The notes under the pieces were generated by a model. The model was given only the letters and a program-made list of their open reading frames with translations, was not told where the DNA came from and ran no database searches. This document shows, one piece after another, positions 17,690 to 25,734 of a stretch of 64,000 nt of DNA. Made by a program: the position numbers and the translations under genes. The stretch's first letter is position 1; each line of letters opens with the position of its first letter. This DNA is from Bacteroidota bacterium (GTDB lineage: Bacteria > Bacteroidota > Bacteroidia > Bacteroidales > Prolixibacteraceae): contig JAHEYT010000024.1 in the NCBI GenBank assembly GCA_023251455.1, positions 62,001 to 126,000 of the forward strand. The letters are read 5' to 3'.

Positions 17690-18667
17690 ATGAAAAAAGT
17701 AGCAATAGGTGTCGATATCGGCGGAACAAATACTGCCATTGGAGTTGTTGATGAACTGGGAAATGTTGTGGTAAAAAGTAACATTCCAACCCCTACAGAT
17801 GGCGATGTTGATCGCTATGTCGATGATTTATCTCTGGCAATCCATGAATTAATCAATTCGGTTAAACTTGTGAATGCTGAAATTGAGGTACAGGGAATCG
17901 GAATAGGCGCTCCAAACGCAAACTATTATGCCGGAACAATTGAATATGCAGCAAATCTGGCATTTAAAGGTGTAGTGCCTCTTGTGAAACTACTTAAACT
18001 CAAATTTCCTGAACTAAAAGCCATCTCGATGACCAACGATGCCAATGCGGCGGCGATTGGCGAGATGATATACGGCGGTGCCGTTGGGATGAAAAACTTT
18101 GTGATGTACACCCTCGGAACTGGCGTTGGCAGCGGAATTGTTGTTAATGGCGACTTGGTATACGGCGACGATGGTTTTGCAGGCGAATGCGGTCATACCA
18201 CATTAATTCCGAACGGAAGATTATGCGGTTGTGGCGCTTTAGGACACTTTGAAGCATACTGCTCGGCTCCCGGCATGAAACGCACTGCTTTTGAGCTAAT
18301 GGTGAAGTATAATGCAACCGATAGCTTATTGGCCGACAAGGCATTCAACGAACTCGATTCGAAAATGATTTTTGATGCTGCTGAAAGAGGCGATAAAGTG
18401 GCCAATGAAGTATTTGAACAAACAGGCAAATGGCTCGGTCAGGGTTTTGCTGATACAGCTCATCACCTCAGTCCTGAAGCTATCTTTTTGTTCGGTGGCC
18501 CGACAGCTGCGGGCGACTATATTTTCAAACCAGCAAAAGAAAGTATGGAGCAACATTTGTTAACATCCTTTAAAAATAAGATCCAAATTTTGCCTTCGCA
18601 GCTAAAACCTGGCGATGCAGCAATTGTTGGTGCAAGTGCATTGGTTTATCAGGAGCTAAAAAAATAG
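17690..18667 (+). CDS. ROK family sugar kinase (glucokinase-like)
   Basis: 325-residue cytoplasmic sugar kinase. The ATP motif is AIGVDIGGTNTAIGVVD at the N-terminus; the catalytic Asp is in MTNDANAAAIGE; the phosphate motif is YTLGTGVGSGIVV; and the ROK zinc signature is CGHTTL...RLCGCGALGHFEAY (residues about 165-190). No DNA-binding domain is present, so it is an enzyme rather than a ROK repressor. Glucose is the likeliest substrate for the family, but N-acetylglucosamine or mannose is possible. Second gene of the permease operon, ended by a GC-rich terminator at 18723-18761. Confidence 0.92.
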   Translation: MKKVAIGVDIGGTNTAIGVVDELGNVVVKSNIPTPTDGDVDRYVDDLSLAIHELINSVKLVNAEIEVQGIGIGAPNANYYAGTIEYAANLAFKGVVPLVKLLKLKFPELKAISMTNDANAAAIGEMIYGGAVGMKNFVMYTLGTGVGSGIVVNGDLVYGDDGFAGECGHTTLIPNGRLCGCGALGHFEAYCSAPGMKRTAFELMVKYNATDSLLADKAFNELDSKMIFDAAERGDKVANEVFEQTGKWLGQGFADTAHHLSPEAIFLFGGPTAAGDYIFKPAKESMEQHLLTSFKNKIQILPSQLKPGDAAIVGASALVYQELKK

Positions 18668-18722
18668 ACAAATAACAATTTACTGATTATCAGGATATAA
18701 CAATCAGCTTTGCGTAAATATT

Positions 18723-18770
18723 GAAAGGGAAGAACGGCCGATTTTGGCCGTCTTCCCTTTCGTCGTTTTT
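18723..18770 (+). terminator. intrinsic terminator of permease-kinase operon
   Basis: A 16-bp stem (18723-18739 with 18746-18761) rich in G+C near the loop, then CGTCGTTTTT. Confidence 0.8.
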
Positions 18771-18846
18771 ATTAATATTTGTTAATTCGTCAGGTTTTCT
18801 GGTTCAAAATTCATAGCTTCACAAACGAAACAACAAAACAGAGCGT

Positions 18847-19656
18847 TTGAAAAACATAAAAAAACATATTATTCCTGTACTTTTTATACTCTTTTCGGTA
18901 CTCATTTTTCATAAAAATGCCTATGCCGCCGGAACACTTAAAAAAGTAAAATACAACTATCTTTTACACGTTCCTGAAGATTACGGTAAAGATCCCAATA
19001 AAAAATGGCCCATAATTTTTTACCTGCATGGTCGTCATGCCAGTGGCAAAAATCTGGAAAGTTTAGAGCGTTACGGATTACCATATTACCTCGAAAAAGG
19101 GAAAAAAATAGACTTCATTGTCGTATCACCACAATGTCCATGGAATAAAAATTGGGCCTCGGAAGACTGGTTTAACCCGGTTTATGATGAAGTAGCAGCC
19201 AAATTAAAAGTTGACGATTCGCGTGTTTACCTGATTGGGATGAGCATGGGAGGTTTTGGAACCTGGGCCGTGGCCAATCGAATGCCCGAACGATTTGCAG
19301 CTATTTCGCCCATGTGCGGTGGTGCCGATGTCAAATGGGCAAATCAGCTCAGCAAAGTACCAACCTGGGTTTTTCACGGAACAGCCGACCGGTCAATTCC
19401 CATCAGCCGTTCGGAGGTGATGGTAAAAGCCCTTGAAAAGTTAAAGGCTGAAATTAAATTTACCCGCCTGAAAAATATGGGACACGACATTAGCAAACAA
19501 TTTAATGACGACAATTTGTATTCCTGGTTATTGGAGCATTCATTGAAAAAAATGCCCTTCTGGCAAGAGCCGCTGCCTTTCATCAAAATGATTGTAGCCA
19601 CGAAAGTTTTGGCAACATCTCCTTTCAAGCCTGCTGGCTATGCTTCTGTCGAATAG
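18847..19656 (+). CDS. secreted alpha/beta-hydrolase (phospholipase/carboxylesterase type)
   Basis: 269 residues. A signal peptide (KNIKKHIIPVLFILFSVLIF, cleavage after AYA) leads to an alpha/beta-hydrolase core: oxyanion strand IIFYLHGRHASG, nucleophile elbow IGMSMGGFG with Ser as nucleophile, Asp in GTADRSIP, and His in NMGHDISKQ. It resembles the dienelactone-hydrolase/Esterase_phd-like enzymes associated with polysaccharide degradation; ester substrate unknown. The start is a TTG (18847); no ATG lies before the signal peptide. Single gene between two terminator-bounded units. Confidence 0.85.
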   Translation: MKNIKKHIIPVLFILFSVLIFHKNAYAAGTLKKVKYNYLLHVPEDYGKDPNKKWPIIFYLHGRHASGKNLESLERYGLPYYLEKGKKIDFIVVSPQCPWNKNWASEDWFNPVYDEVAAKLKVDDSRVYLIGMSMGGFGTWAVANRMPERFAAISPMCGGADVKWANQLSKVPTWVFHGTADRSIPISRSEVMVKALEKLKAEIKFTRLKNMGHDISKQFNDDNLYSWLLEHSLKKMPFWQEPLPFIKMIVATKVLATSPFKPAGYASVE

Positions 19657-19730
19657 GAATTTCGACTTCACAAGAACAATAACTCAAGAACCGCAATTTT
19701 TGGCAGTTAAATAGTTGTAGCTTTGCTGCT

Positions 19731-19994
19731 ATGAAGGCAATTTACAGATTCATATTGAAGATTTTGGGATGGATACTGATGGGTCCGGTGTATTTTTACA
19801 AATACGCCATCTCGCCCCTCACCTCCCCTTCGTGCCGACACGAACCAACATGCTCGCAATATGCAATAGATGCCATCCGGATTCATGGTCCGTTTAAGGG
19901 TTTTTGGCTGGGCACTAAACGAATTGCCAAATGCCACCCATGGGGAACACACGGCTATGATCCGGTGCCGCCGAAGAAAGAGAAGAAAAAGTGA
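19731..19994 (+). CDS. yidD: membrane protein insertion efficiency factor YidD
   Basis: 87-residue membrane-associated protein that assists YidC-dependent insertion. It contains the full signature: an amphipathic N-terminus LKILGWILMGPVYFYKYAISPLTS, PSCRHEPTCSQYAIDAI with three conserved Cys, KGFWLGTKRIAKCHPW, and GYDPVPPKK. Usually yidD sits beside rnpA and yidC; here it stands alone, as is common in Bacteroidota. Confidence 0.95.
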   Translation: MKAIYRFILKILGWILMGPVYFYKYAISPLTSPSCRHEPTCSQYAIDAIRIHGPFKGFWLGTKRIAKCHPWGTHGYDPVPPKKEKKK

Positions 19995-20120
19995 CCAGTC
20001 TCAGTAGTCAGTTTTCAGGATATTAATGGATTATTCTTTTTCGTGTCGACTATGATGTGATTTTCGAATCACCAAATTTCAAATTTTCACATTTTCAAAT
20101 CCTCTTTCCGCAAATCGAAC

Positions 20121-20128
20121 TATCTTTG
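20121..20128 (+). promoter_or_regulatory. -7 box of the znu operon
   Basis: TATCTTTG, 42 nt before ATG 20171. It lies inside the longer open frame that could begin at 20057, supporting the shorter start. A Zur box was not recognised. Confidence 0.6.
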
Positions 20129-20170
20129 GGTGAAAATGTTTATAGCTCTTCAGAATCCATCAATATAATT

Positions 20171-21031
20171 ATGAAGAAATACCTTTATTTGTTTTTTGTT
20201 ATCCTTTTTGCCTGCCAACCCAAGACAAAGGATACATCGAACCTTGTTTCAGTCAGCATTCTACCACAAAAATATTTTGTCGAGCAAATTGCAGGTAATT
20301 TAGTACAAGTCAATGTACTGGTTCCGCCCGGAAGCAGCCCGCATAATTACGAAGTGCTCCCCTCTCAAATGAAAGATCTGGACAAATCGAAAGCATGGTT
20401 ACAAGTTGGCCTGTTAACTTTGGAAGATGCCTTGAAAGATAAACTAGCCAATATCAATAAAGACCTTTCAATCGTTAATTGTTCGGAAGGAATTACCCCA
20501 ATTGCAGGAACCGAGCACGAAGAAGAAGGCCACGAGCATTCGGCAAACGAAGCTTTTGATCCGCACATTTGGTTAGCCCCGGCGGATGTTAAAATCATGG
20601 CAAAAAATACTTTAAATGCATTAAAAGTCGGATTTCCACAGCATTCAAGCGCTTTCGACGGAAATTATACCCGGTTTATTGCACGAATTGATTCAGTTTC
20701 GGCAGTGATCGATCAAAAGCTTGCTCAAATGAAAAACAGGAATATTCTTATTTTTCATCCGGCTTTAGCTTATTATGCGCGACAATTCAACCTGTCGCAA
20801 ATAGCGCTGGAATTTGACGGGAAAGAACCTTCGCCAAAACACATGAAAGAAATCGTCGACTTGGCACACGCACAAAATATTCATGTCATCTTTATTCAGA
20901 AGGAATTTGATCCGGCATTTGCTCAGCAGCTATCGCGCGAAATTGATGGAAAAGTAGTGATCATCGATCCGCTCGACTACAGCTGGGAAAAGCAAATGCT
21001 CGACATTACTGATAAAATAGCGGCGCAATAA
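20171..21031 (+). CDS. znuA: zinc ABC transporter substrate-binding lipoprotein
   Basis: 286-residue cluster A-I (ZnuA/TroA) metal-binding protein, anchored as a lipoprotein through Cys14 (lipobox VILFAC). It has the family pattern: SILPQKYFVEQIAGN, PPGSSPHNYEVLPSQ with the first His ligand, a His/Glu-rich loop (HEEEGHEHS), DPHIWLAP, FHPALAYYARQF and the Asp ligand in VIIDPLDYSW. The His-rich loop is typical for zinc rather than manganese. Start chosen at ATG 20171, just after the promoter. It overlaps the ATPase gene by 1 nt (TAATG). Confidence 0.92.
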   Translation: MKKYLYLFFVILFACQPKTKDTSNLVSVSILPQKYFVEQIAGNLVQVNVLVPPGSSPHNYEVLPSQMKDLDKSKAWLQVGLLTLEDALKDKLANINKDLSIVNCSEGITPIAGTEHEEEGHEHSANEAFDPHIWLAPADVKIMAKNTLNALKVGFPQHSSAFDGNYTRFIARIDSVSAVIDQKLAQMKNRNILIFHPALAYYARQFNLSQIALEFDGKEPSPKHMKEIVDLAHAQNIHVIFIQKEFDPAFAQQLSREIDGKVVIIDPLDYSWEKQMLDITDKIAAQ

Positions 21032-21798
21032 TGAAAAAACTGCTAGAAATAAAGAACCTCTCTGCCGGATACGACAACAATATTGTCCTCGAAAATATTT
21101 CTATGGAAGTTTTTTCAGGAGACTTTATTGGTGTTATCGGGCCAAACGGAGGGGGAAAAACCACGCTGATTAAAACTATTCTCGGGCTGATTAAGCCAAT
21201 TTCAGGAGAGATGACACTGCACATCAGCAAAACCAACATCGGATACCTTCCACAGGTAAACCAGATCGACAAGCGGTTCCCGATTACAGTGATCGACGTG
21301 GTTCGCTCCGGAAAGGCGAATTCGGCCTTGTTTTCGTCGTTCCACAAAAACACGGAAGAAAAGGAAAAGGCTGAATCTTTGCTTACAGAAATGGGGATTG
21401 CGCACATCCGGAACAAAGCCATTGGCGAACTTTCAGGAGGACAAATGCAGCGTGTATTTTTGTGCCGTGCCCTGATGAACCAGCCGGAATTGTTGGTTTT
21501 AGACGAACCAAGTACTTACGTAGACAACAACTTTGAAGGCGAATTATACCTGAAACTGAAGGAACTAAACGAGCAAATGGCCATTATACTGATTTCGCAC
21601 GATGTGGGGACCATTTCATTTTTTGTGAAAACCATTGCCTGTGTCAACCGGAATTTGCACCATCACCCAAGCAACATTATTTCCGAAGAACAACTGGCAT
21701 CGTACAATTGTCCGCTGCAAATTATTACCCACGGAAATATTCCACATACCGTACTAAAATTACACGACGAACACAATCACCATGGACACCATCATTGA
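21031..21798 (+). CDS. znuC: zinc ABC transporter ATP-binding protein
   Basis: 255-residue ABC ATPase energising zinc import. Walker A is GPNGGGKTTLIK (about residues 36-47), the signature LSGGQMQR, Walker B LLVLDEPSTYVD and switch His in ILISHD. The C-terminus ends in a His-rich tail (HDEHNHHGHHH), which may buffer or sense zinc. It overlaps znuA by 1 nt and znuB by 17 nt, indicating tight translational coupling. Confidence 0.94.
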   Translation: MKKLLEIKNLSAGYDNNIVLENISMEVFSGDFIGVIGPNGGGKTTLIKTILGLIKPISGEMTLHISKTNIGYLPQVNQIDKRFPITVIDVVRSGKANSALFSSFHKNTEEKEKAESLLTEMGIAHIRNKAIGELSGGQMQRVFLCRALMNQPELLVLDEPSTYVDNNFEGELYLKLKELNEQMAIILISHDVGTISFFVKTIACVNRNLHHHPSNIISEEQLASYNCPLQIITHGNIPHTVLKLHDEHNHHGHHH

Positions 21799-22603
21799 GC
21801 TGTTTTCATACGATTTCTTTGTGAATGCCTTTATGGCATCGCTTTTGGCAGCCATTTCGTGCGGAATTGTGGGTACTTACATTGTTTCGCGCCGCATCGT
21901 TTTTATCAGTGGCGGCATTACCCACGCCTCATTTGGTGGAATCGGGATGGGTTATTACCTGGGCATCAATCCGCTTTTTGGAGCTGGCATCTTTGCAATT
22001 TTATCCGGAATGGGCATTCAATTGTTCAGCAGTAAAGGAAAAGTGCGCGAAGACTCTTCGATTGCCATTTGGTGGTCGCTCGGAATGGCCATCGGAATTA
22101 TTTTTGTATACCTCACGCCCGGTTATGCGCCCAATCTGATGAGCTACCTGTTCGGAAGCATCCTGACCGTTTCAACCGGCGAAATTTGGCTAATGGTGGC
22201 GCTCGCCATCATTATTATTCTGTTTTTTACACTGTTTTACCGTACTATTCTTTACATTTCGTTCGACGAAGATTTTGCACGAACTTCCAATCTGCCGGTA
22301 AATTTGTTCAACTATTTGCTGATGATACTGATTTCGCTGACCATCGTGTTGAATATCCGCGTGGTTGGTATTATCCTGATTTTGTCGCTGCTTACCATTC
22401 CGCAGGCAACTGCCAATGTATTGACCCGCGAGTTTGGCCGGATGATGGTTTATTCCGTAGGTTTTGCTTTTCTGGCATCGTTCATTGGACTGCTAATTTC
22501 GTATTTTGCAGATATTCCTTCAGGAGCAACCATTATTTTCACCCAGGTGATTCTTTTCGGACTGGTGAAACTGATCAAAATGCTCAGTACTTCCAGAAAA
22601 TAG
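21782..22603 (+). CDS. znuB: zinc ABC transporter permease
   Basis: 273-residue ABC-3 family inner-membrane permease with seven to eight hydrophobic segments. Family landmarks are IVSRRIVFISGGITHASFGGIG near the N-terminus, LTPGYAPNLMSYLFGSIL in the middle and RVVGIILILSLLTIPQATA near residue 205. It forms the membrane channel with the ATPase encoded by the overlapping upstream gene. A small Cys-rich gene starts 9 nt downstream. Confidence 0.94.
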   Translation: MDTIIELFSYDFFVNAFMASLLAAISCGIVGTYIVSRRIVFISGGITHASFGGIGMGYYLGINPLFGAGIFAILSGMGIQLFSSKGKVREDSSIAIWWSLGMAIGIIFVYLTPGYAPNLMSYLFGSILTVSTGEIWLMVALAIIIILFFTLFYRTILYISFDEDFARTSNLPVNLFNYLLMILISLTIVLNIRVVGIILILSLLTIPQATANVLTREFGRMMVYSVGFAFLASFIGLLISYFADIPSGATIIFTQVILFGLVKLIKMLSTSRK

Positions 22604-22612
22604 ACATCCGGC

Positions 22613-22801
22613 ATGGAAGAAACAAATTCACTCGTAAATTGTACCCATTGCGGAAAAACGTGGGATAAAACGTTGCTTTCCAAATCGTGCAGCAACTGTT
22701 TTGCCTGCACAGGTTGCGAAGCCTACATTTGTCCGGAATGTCGGTACGAAATTGTAATAACACCCCCCAAACCCATGAAACGGACTAAGCTGGAAGAATA
22801 G
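22613..22801 (+). CDS. small eight-cysteine zinc-ribbon-like protein
   Basis: Unrecognised 62-residue protein. It has eight Cys in CxxC pairs (C10/C13, C26/C29, C32/C35, C40/C43), enough for two four-Cys metal sites, and a basic/proline C-terminal tail (PPKPMKRTK). No membrane segment or signal peptide. It follows the zinc permease by 9 nt, so it is probably the fourth gene of the znu operon; a role in zinc binding, storage or delivery is inference from that position and from the Cys content. A weak hairpin (ATCTCC/GGAGAT) at 22809-22829 may end the operon. Confidence 0.7.
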   Translation: MEETNSLVNCTHCGKTWDKTLLSKSCSNCFACTGCEAYICPECRYEIVITPPKPMKRTKLEE

Positions 22802-22904
22802 TTCAGCCATCTCCTAAATTACCGGAGATTTGACTTTCCAGAATTCAATTCCTTAAAAGTTGTATTTTTCGATTTTCATACACCCAAGAATTAGTCTTAA
22901 AGTG

Positions 22905-22912
22905 TATTTTTG
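22905..22912 (+). promoter_or_regulatory. -7 box upstream of the DUF5916 gene
   Basis: TATTTTTG lies 126 nt before ATG 23039, implying a leader of about 120 nt with no obvious structure. Confidence 0.45.
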
Positions 22913-23038
22913 ACAATAACCATTAGGGTTAAATGTGATGTTCAATTGTCTGTGTTGTGTTTATTCAAAATCACATTTGCAATAATTTGCTGAACTGAAG
23001 ATTTTCAGCAATATTTGAACAACCTAAAACCAAACTTA

Positions 23039-25648
23039 ATGAACCGACAAACGATCCAGAGTCTTATTGTTTCATTCTTCCTGACTACAGGATTATTAGC
23101 CAATAGCAACAGTAAAGACACAGTAACCACTCCGGACAACAAACCTCTCAGGACTTATACCACCATCCGATTATCAACAGCAAAACCTGTCATCGACGGA
23201 AAACTCGACGATGCATGCTGGCAAACCGGGGAATGGAGCGGCGATTTTACCCAATTACTCCCCAAAGAAGGTGCAAAGCCAACTCAGGACACAAAAATTA
23301 AGATTCTATATGACGACAAAAACGTCTATGTTGCCATTCGTTGTTTTGATACAGAACCATCCAAAATATCACGAAAATTAGGGCGCCGCGATGAATTGTA
23401 CGGAGATATTACCGGTATCAATTTTGACAGCTACCACGACCATCGCACTGGTTTTGAATTTTCGGTAACGGCTGCAGGCCAGAAAATTGACCTGATTTTG
23501 TTTAATCCGATGGCCTGGGATATGAATTGGAATGCCGTGTGGTATGTAAAAACCGGACTGGAAGATTCAGCCTGGGTTGCTGAATACGAGATACCTCTTA
23601 GCCAATTACGATACAGCAGCGACAAAGAACAGGTGTGGGGCATGCATGTCTGGCGCTGGATTGATCGCCTGTCAGAAGAAAGTGACTGGGAAGTTCAATC
23701 GATGTCGGGGCCTGGAATGCTCTATGCATTTGGGGAACTGAAGGGAATAAAAGACATTCCAAAATCGCGACGGATTGAAATTATGCCATACACTTTGGGT
23801 AAACTGAAGACTTTCCAGAAAGAGCCTCAAAACCCATTCGCAAAAAATGGGAACTCGTTTATGGGAAATTTTGGGTTGGATGCCAAGATTGGCTTATCGA
23901 GCAATTTTACTGCCGACCTGACTGTAAACCCCGATTTTGGTCAGGTTGAATCTGATCCTTCGGTCATGAACCTGACCGCATTTGAGACGCTTTATGAAGA
24001 AAAAAGGCCATTCTTCCTTGAAGGATTAAACATCTTCAAGTTTGAAATGGGAGATGCCAACCTTTTCTACACCAGGCGTATTGGACACACCCCCGAATAT
24101 AAACCCGAACTTGGAGAAAACGAATACCTGAAATATCCCGACAATACATCAATTTTAAGCGCTGTAAAAATTAGTGGGAAAACCTCGAAAGGATTGGCAG
24201 TTGGTGTATTGCAAAGTTTGACGGCAAACGAAAATGCCCAATTGTATTCAGGAGGAAAAACAAAAGATGTAAGAGTTGAACCGCTTACAAACTTTACGGT
24301 TGGCCGTATTCAACAGGATTATAAAGAAGGTAACAGCACATTGGGAGCCATATTTACAGCTACGAACCGATTTATTAATGATCCTTATCTTGAGGGTCTG
24401 AACCGGAACGCATTTACCGGAGGAATTGATTTTCTAACCCAGTGGAAAGAAAAGAAGTACTTCCTCGATGCAAAACTTATTGGAAGTTCGATTAACGGAA
24501 GTGCTGATGCGATCAGTAATCCTCGACTTTCGTCAGCACGATATTAGCAGCGTCTGGATGCAAAGCACGTCGAATTTGACCCCACCCGCACGCAACTTGC
24601 TGGTCATGGTGGAAACATAAAAATCGGTAAAGGAACAGGTTTGTTCCGTTTCTCGGAAGAAATCAATTGGAAATCACCTGGCCTGGAATTGAATGATGTT
24701 GGTTTTATGCAGATGGCTGACCGGGTAGAACAGGAGACTGAAATATCCTATTTTGTCAATAAACCTGTATCCATCTTCCGAACCTATTCCGTGGGAATTC
24801 ATCAGAGTAATAACTGGGATTATGCTATGAATTATGAGAATTCATCATTCTTTTTTACTTCAGCATTTGAATTTCTGAACAAATGGGGCGTTGCACCGTC
24901 GGTTCATTATGGAACTGATTGGCTGAATACCCGAATTCTTCGCGGCGGACAGGCAGTATTGATACCTGCAATCTGGGAGGGAAATCTCTCGGCTCATACC
25001 GATGTGTCGAAAAAATTCTTTGTAAACCTTTCGGCCAGCAGGGAAAAAGCCGGAGAAAATCATTTCAAAAGCAGTTCGTACGAAGCAACCGCAACGGTCA
25101 TTCCGTATAATCCGTTAAGACTTTCTTTCAGTCTGAATTACACGAAAAACCAAGATAATTTGCAGTATGTTGACACGAAAGTTCTGGTTACCGGAACCAA
25201 ATACCTATTGGCCCATCTCGACCAGAAAACGCTTGGTGCCACCTTCCGGATTGATTATTTTATTACTCCCGAAATATCACTTCAATATTATGGAAGCCCC
25301 TTTGCGTCCATTGGGAAATACTCAGAATTCAAGGAAATTACCGATGCCCGGGCAAAAAATTACAGCGAACGGTTTGCCTTGCTAAATCCTATCAAAATGG
25401 GTGATGAATATGTTTTTGGTTCTTATTCTGTCCACAATCCCGATTTTACCTTTAACCAGTTCAGGTCTAATCTGGTGTTCCGTTGGGAATACCGCCCGGG
25501 TTCGCAAATATTCTTTGTATGGGGGAACGAACGCACTGGCTGGAAAAATGAGAGCAACGGTTCAGTTGGCAAAGCCATCGGCCAATTGAAGGATGTTTCG
25601 CCAAACAATATTTTCCTGATCAAACTGAGCTATTGGTTCTCGTTGTAA
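23039..25648 (+). pseudogene. DUF5916 outer-surface protein, interrupted by an in-frame amber codon
   Basis: Two open stretches in the same frame are separated only by TAG at 24545-24547 (codon 503). Upstream are a signal peptide (MNRQTIQSLIVSFFLTTGLLA), a carbohydrate-binding CBM9-like domain (VIDGKLDDACWQTGEW, about 38-210) and the first part of the DUF5916 domain (GQVESDPSVMNLTAFETLYEEKRPFFLEG). Downstream the same domain continues without loss (QRLDAKHVEFDPTRTQLAGH to the end SYWFSL, where the final aromatic fits a beta-barrel). Without the stop the protein would be 869 residues, normal for the family. The rest of the frame is clean, so the lesion is recent, a sequencing error, or suppressed. 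Confidence 0.85.
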
Positions 25649-25655
25649 AAAACAA

Positions 25656-25718
25656 GAAAAGAGTCATTAGTCATTTGAAAAAGTGCGCTCGTTTTTCAAA
25701 TGACTAATGACTCTTTTC
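25656..25718. terminator. bidirectional terminator, 27-bp perfect stem
   Basis: Perfect inverted repeat 25656-25682 / 25692-25718 with a 9-nt loop; the arms start with A-runs and end with T-runs, so it works for both the DUF5916 gene (+) and the GH20 gene (-). Confidence 0.85.
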
Positions 25719-25734
25719 CATTTCCTACTTCTCT

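Noticed and set aside
20057..20170. 38 extra N-terminal codons of znuA
   Set aside because: They contain the promoter box TATCTTTG and would precede the lipoprotein signal peptide.
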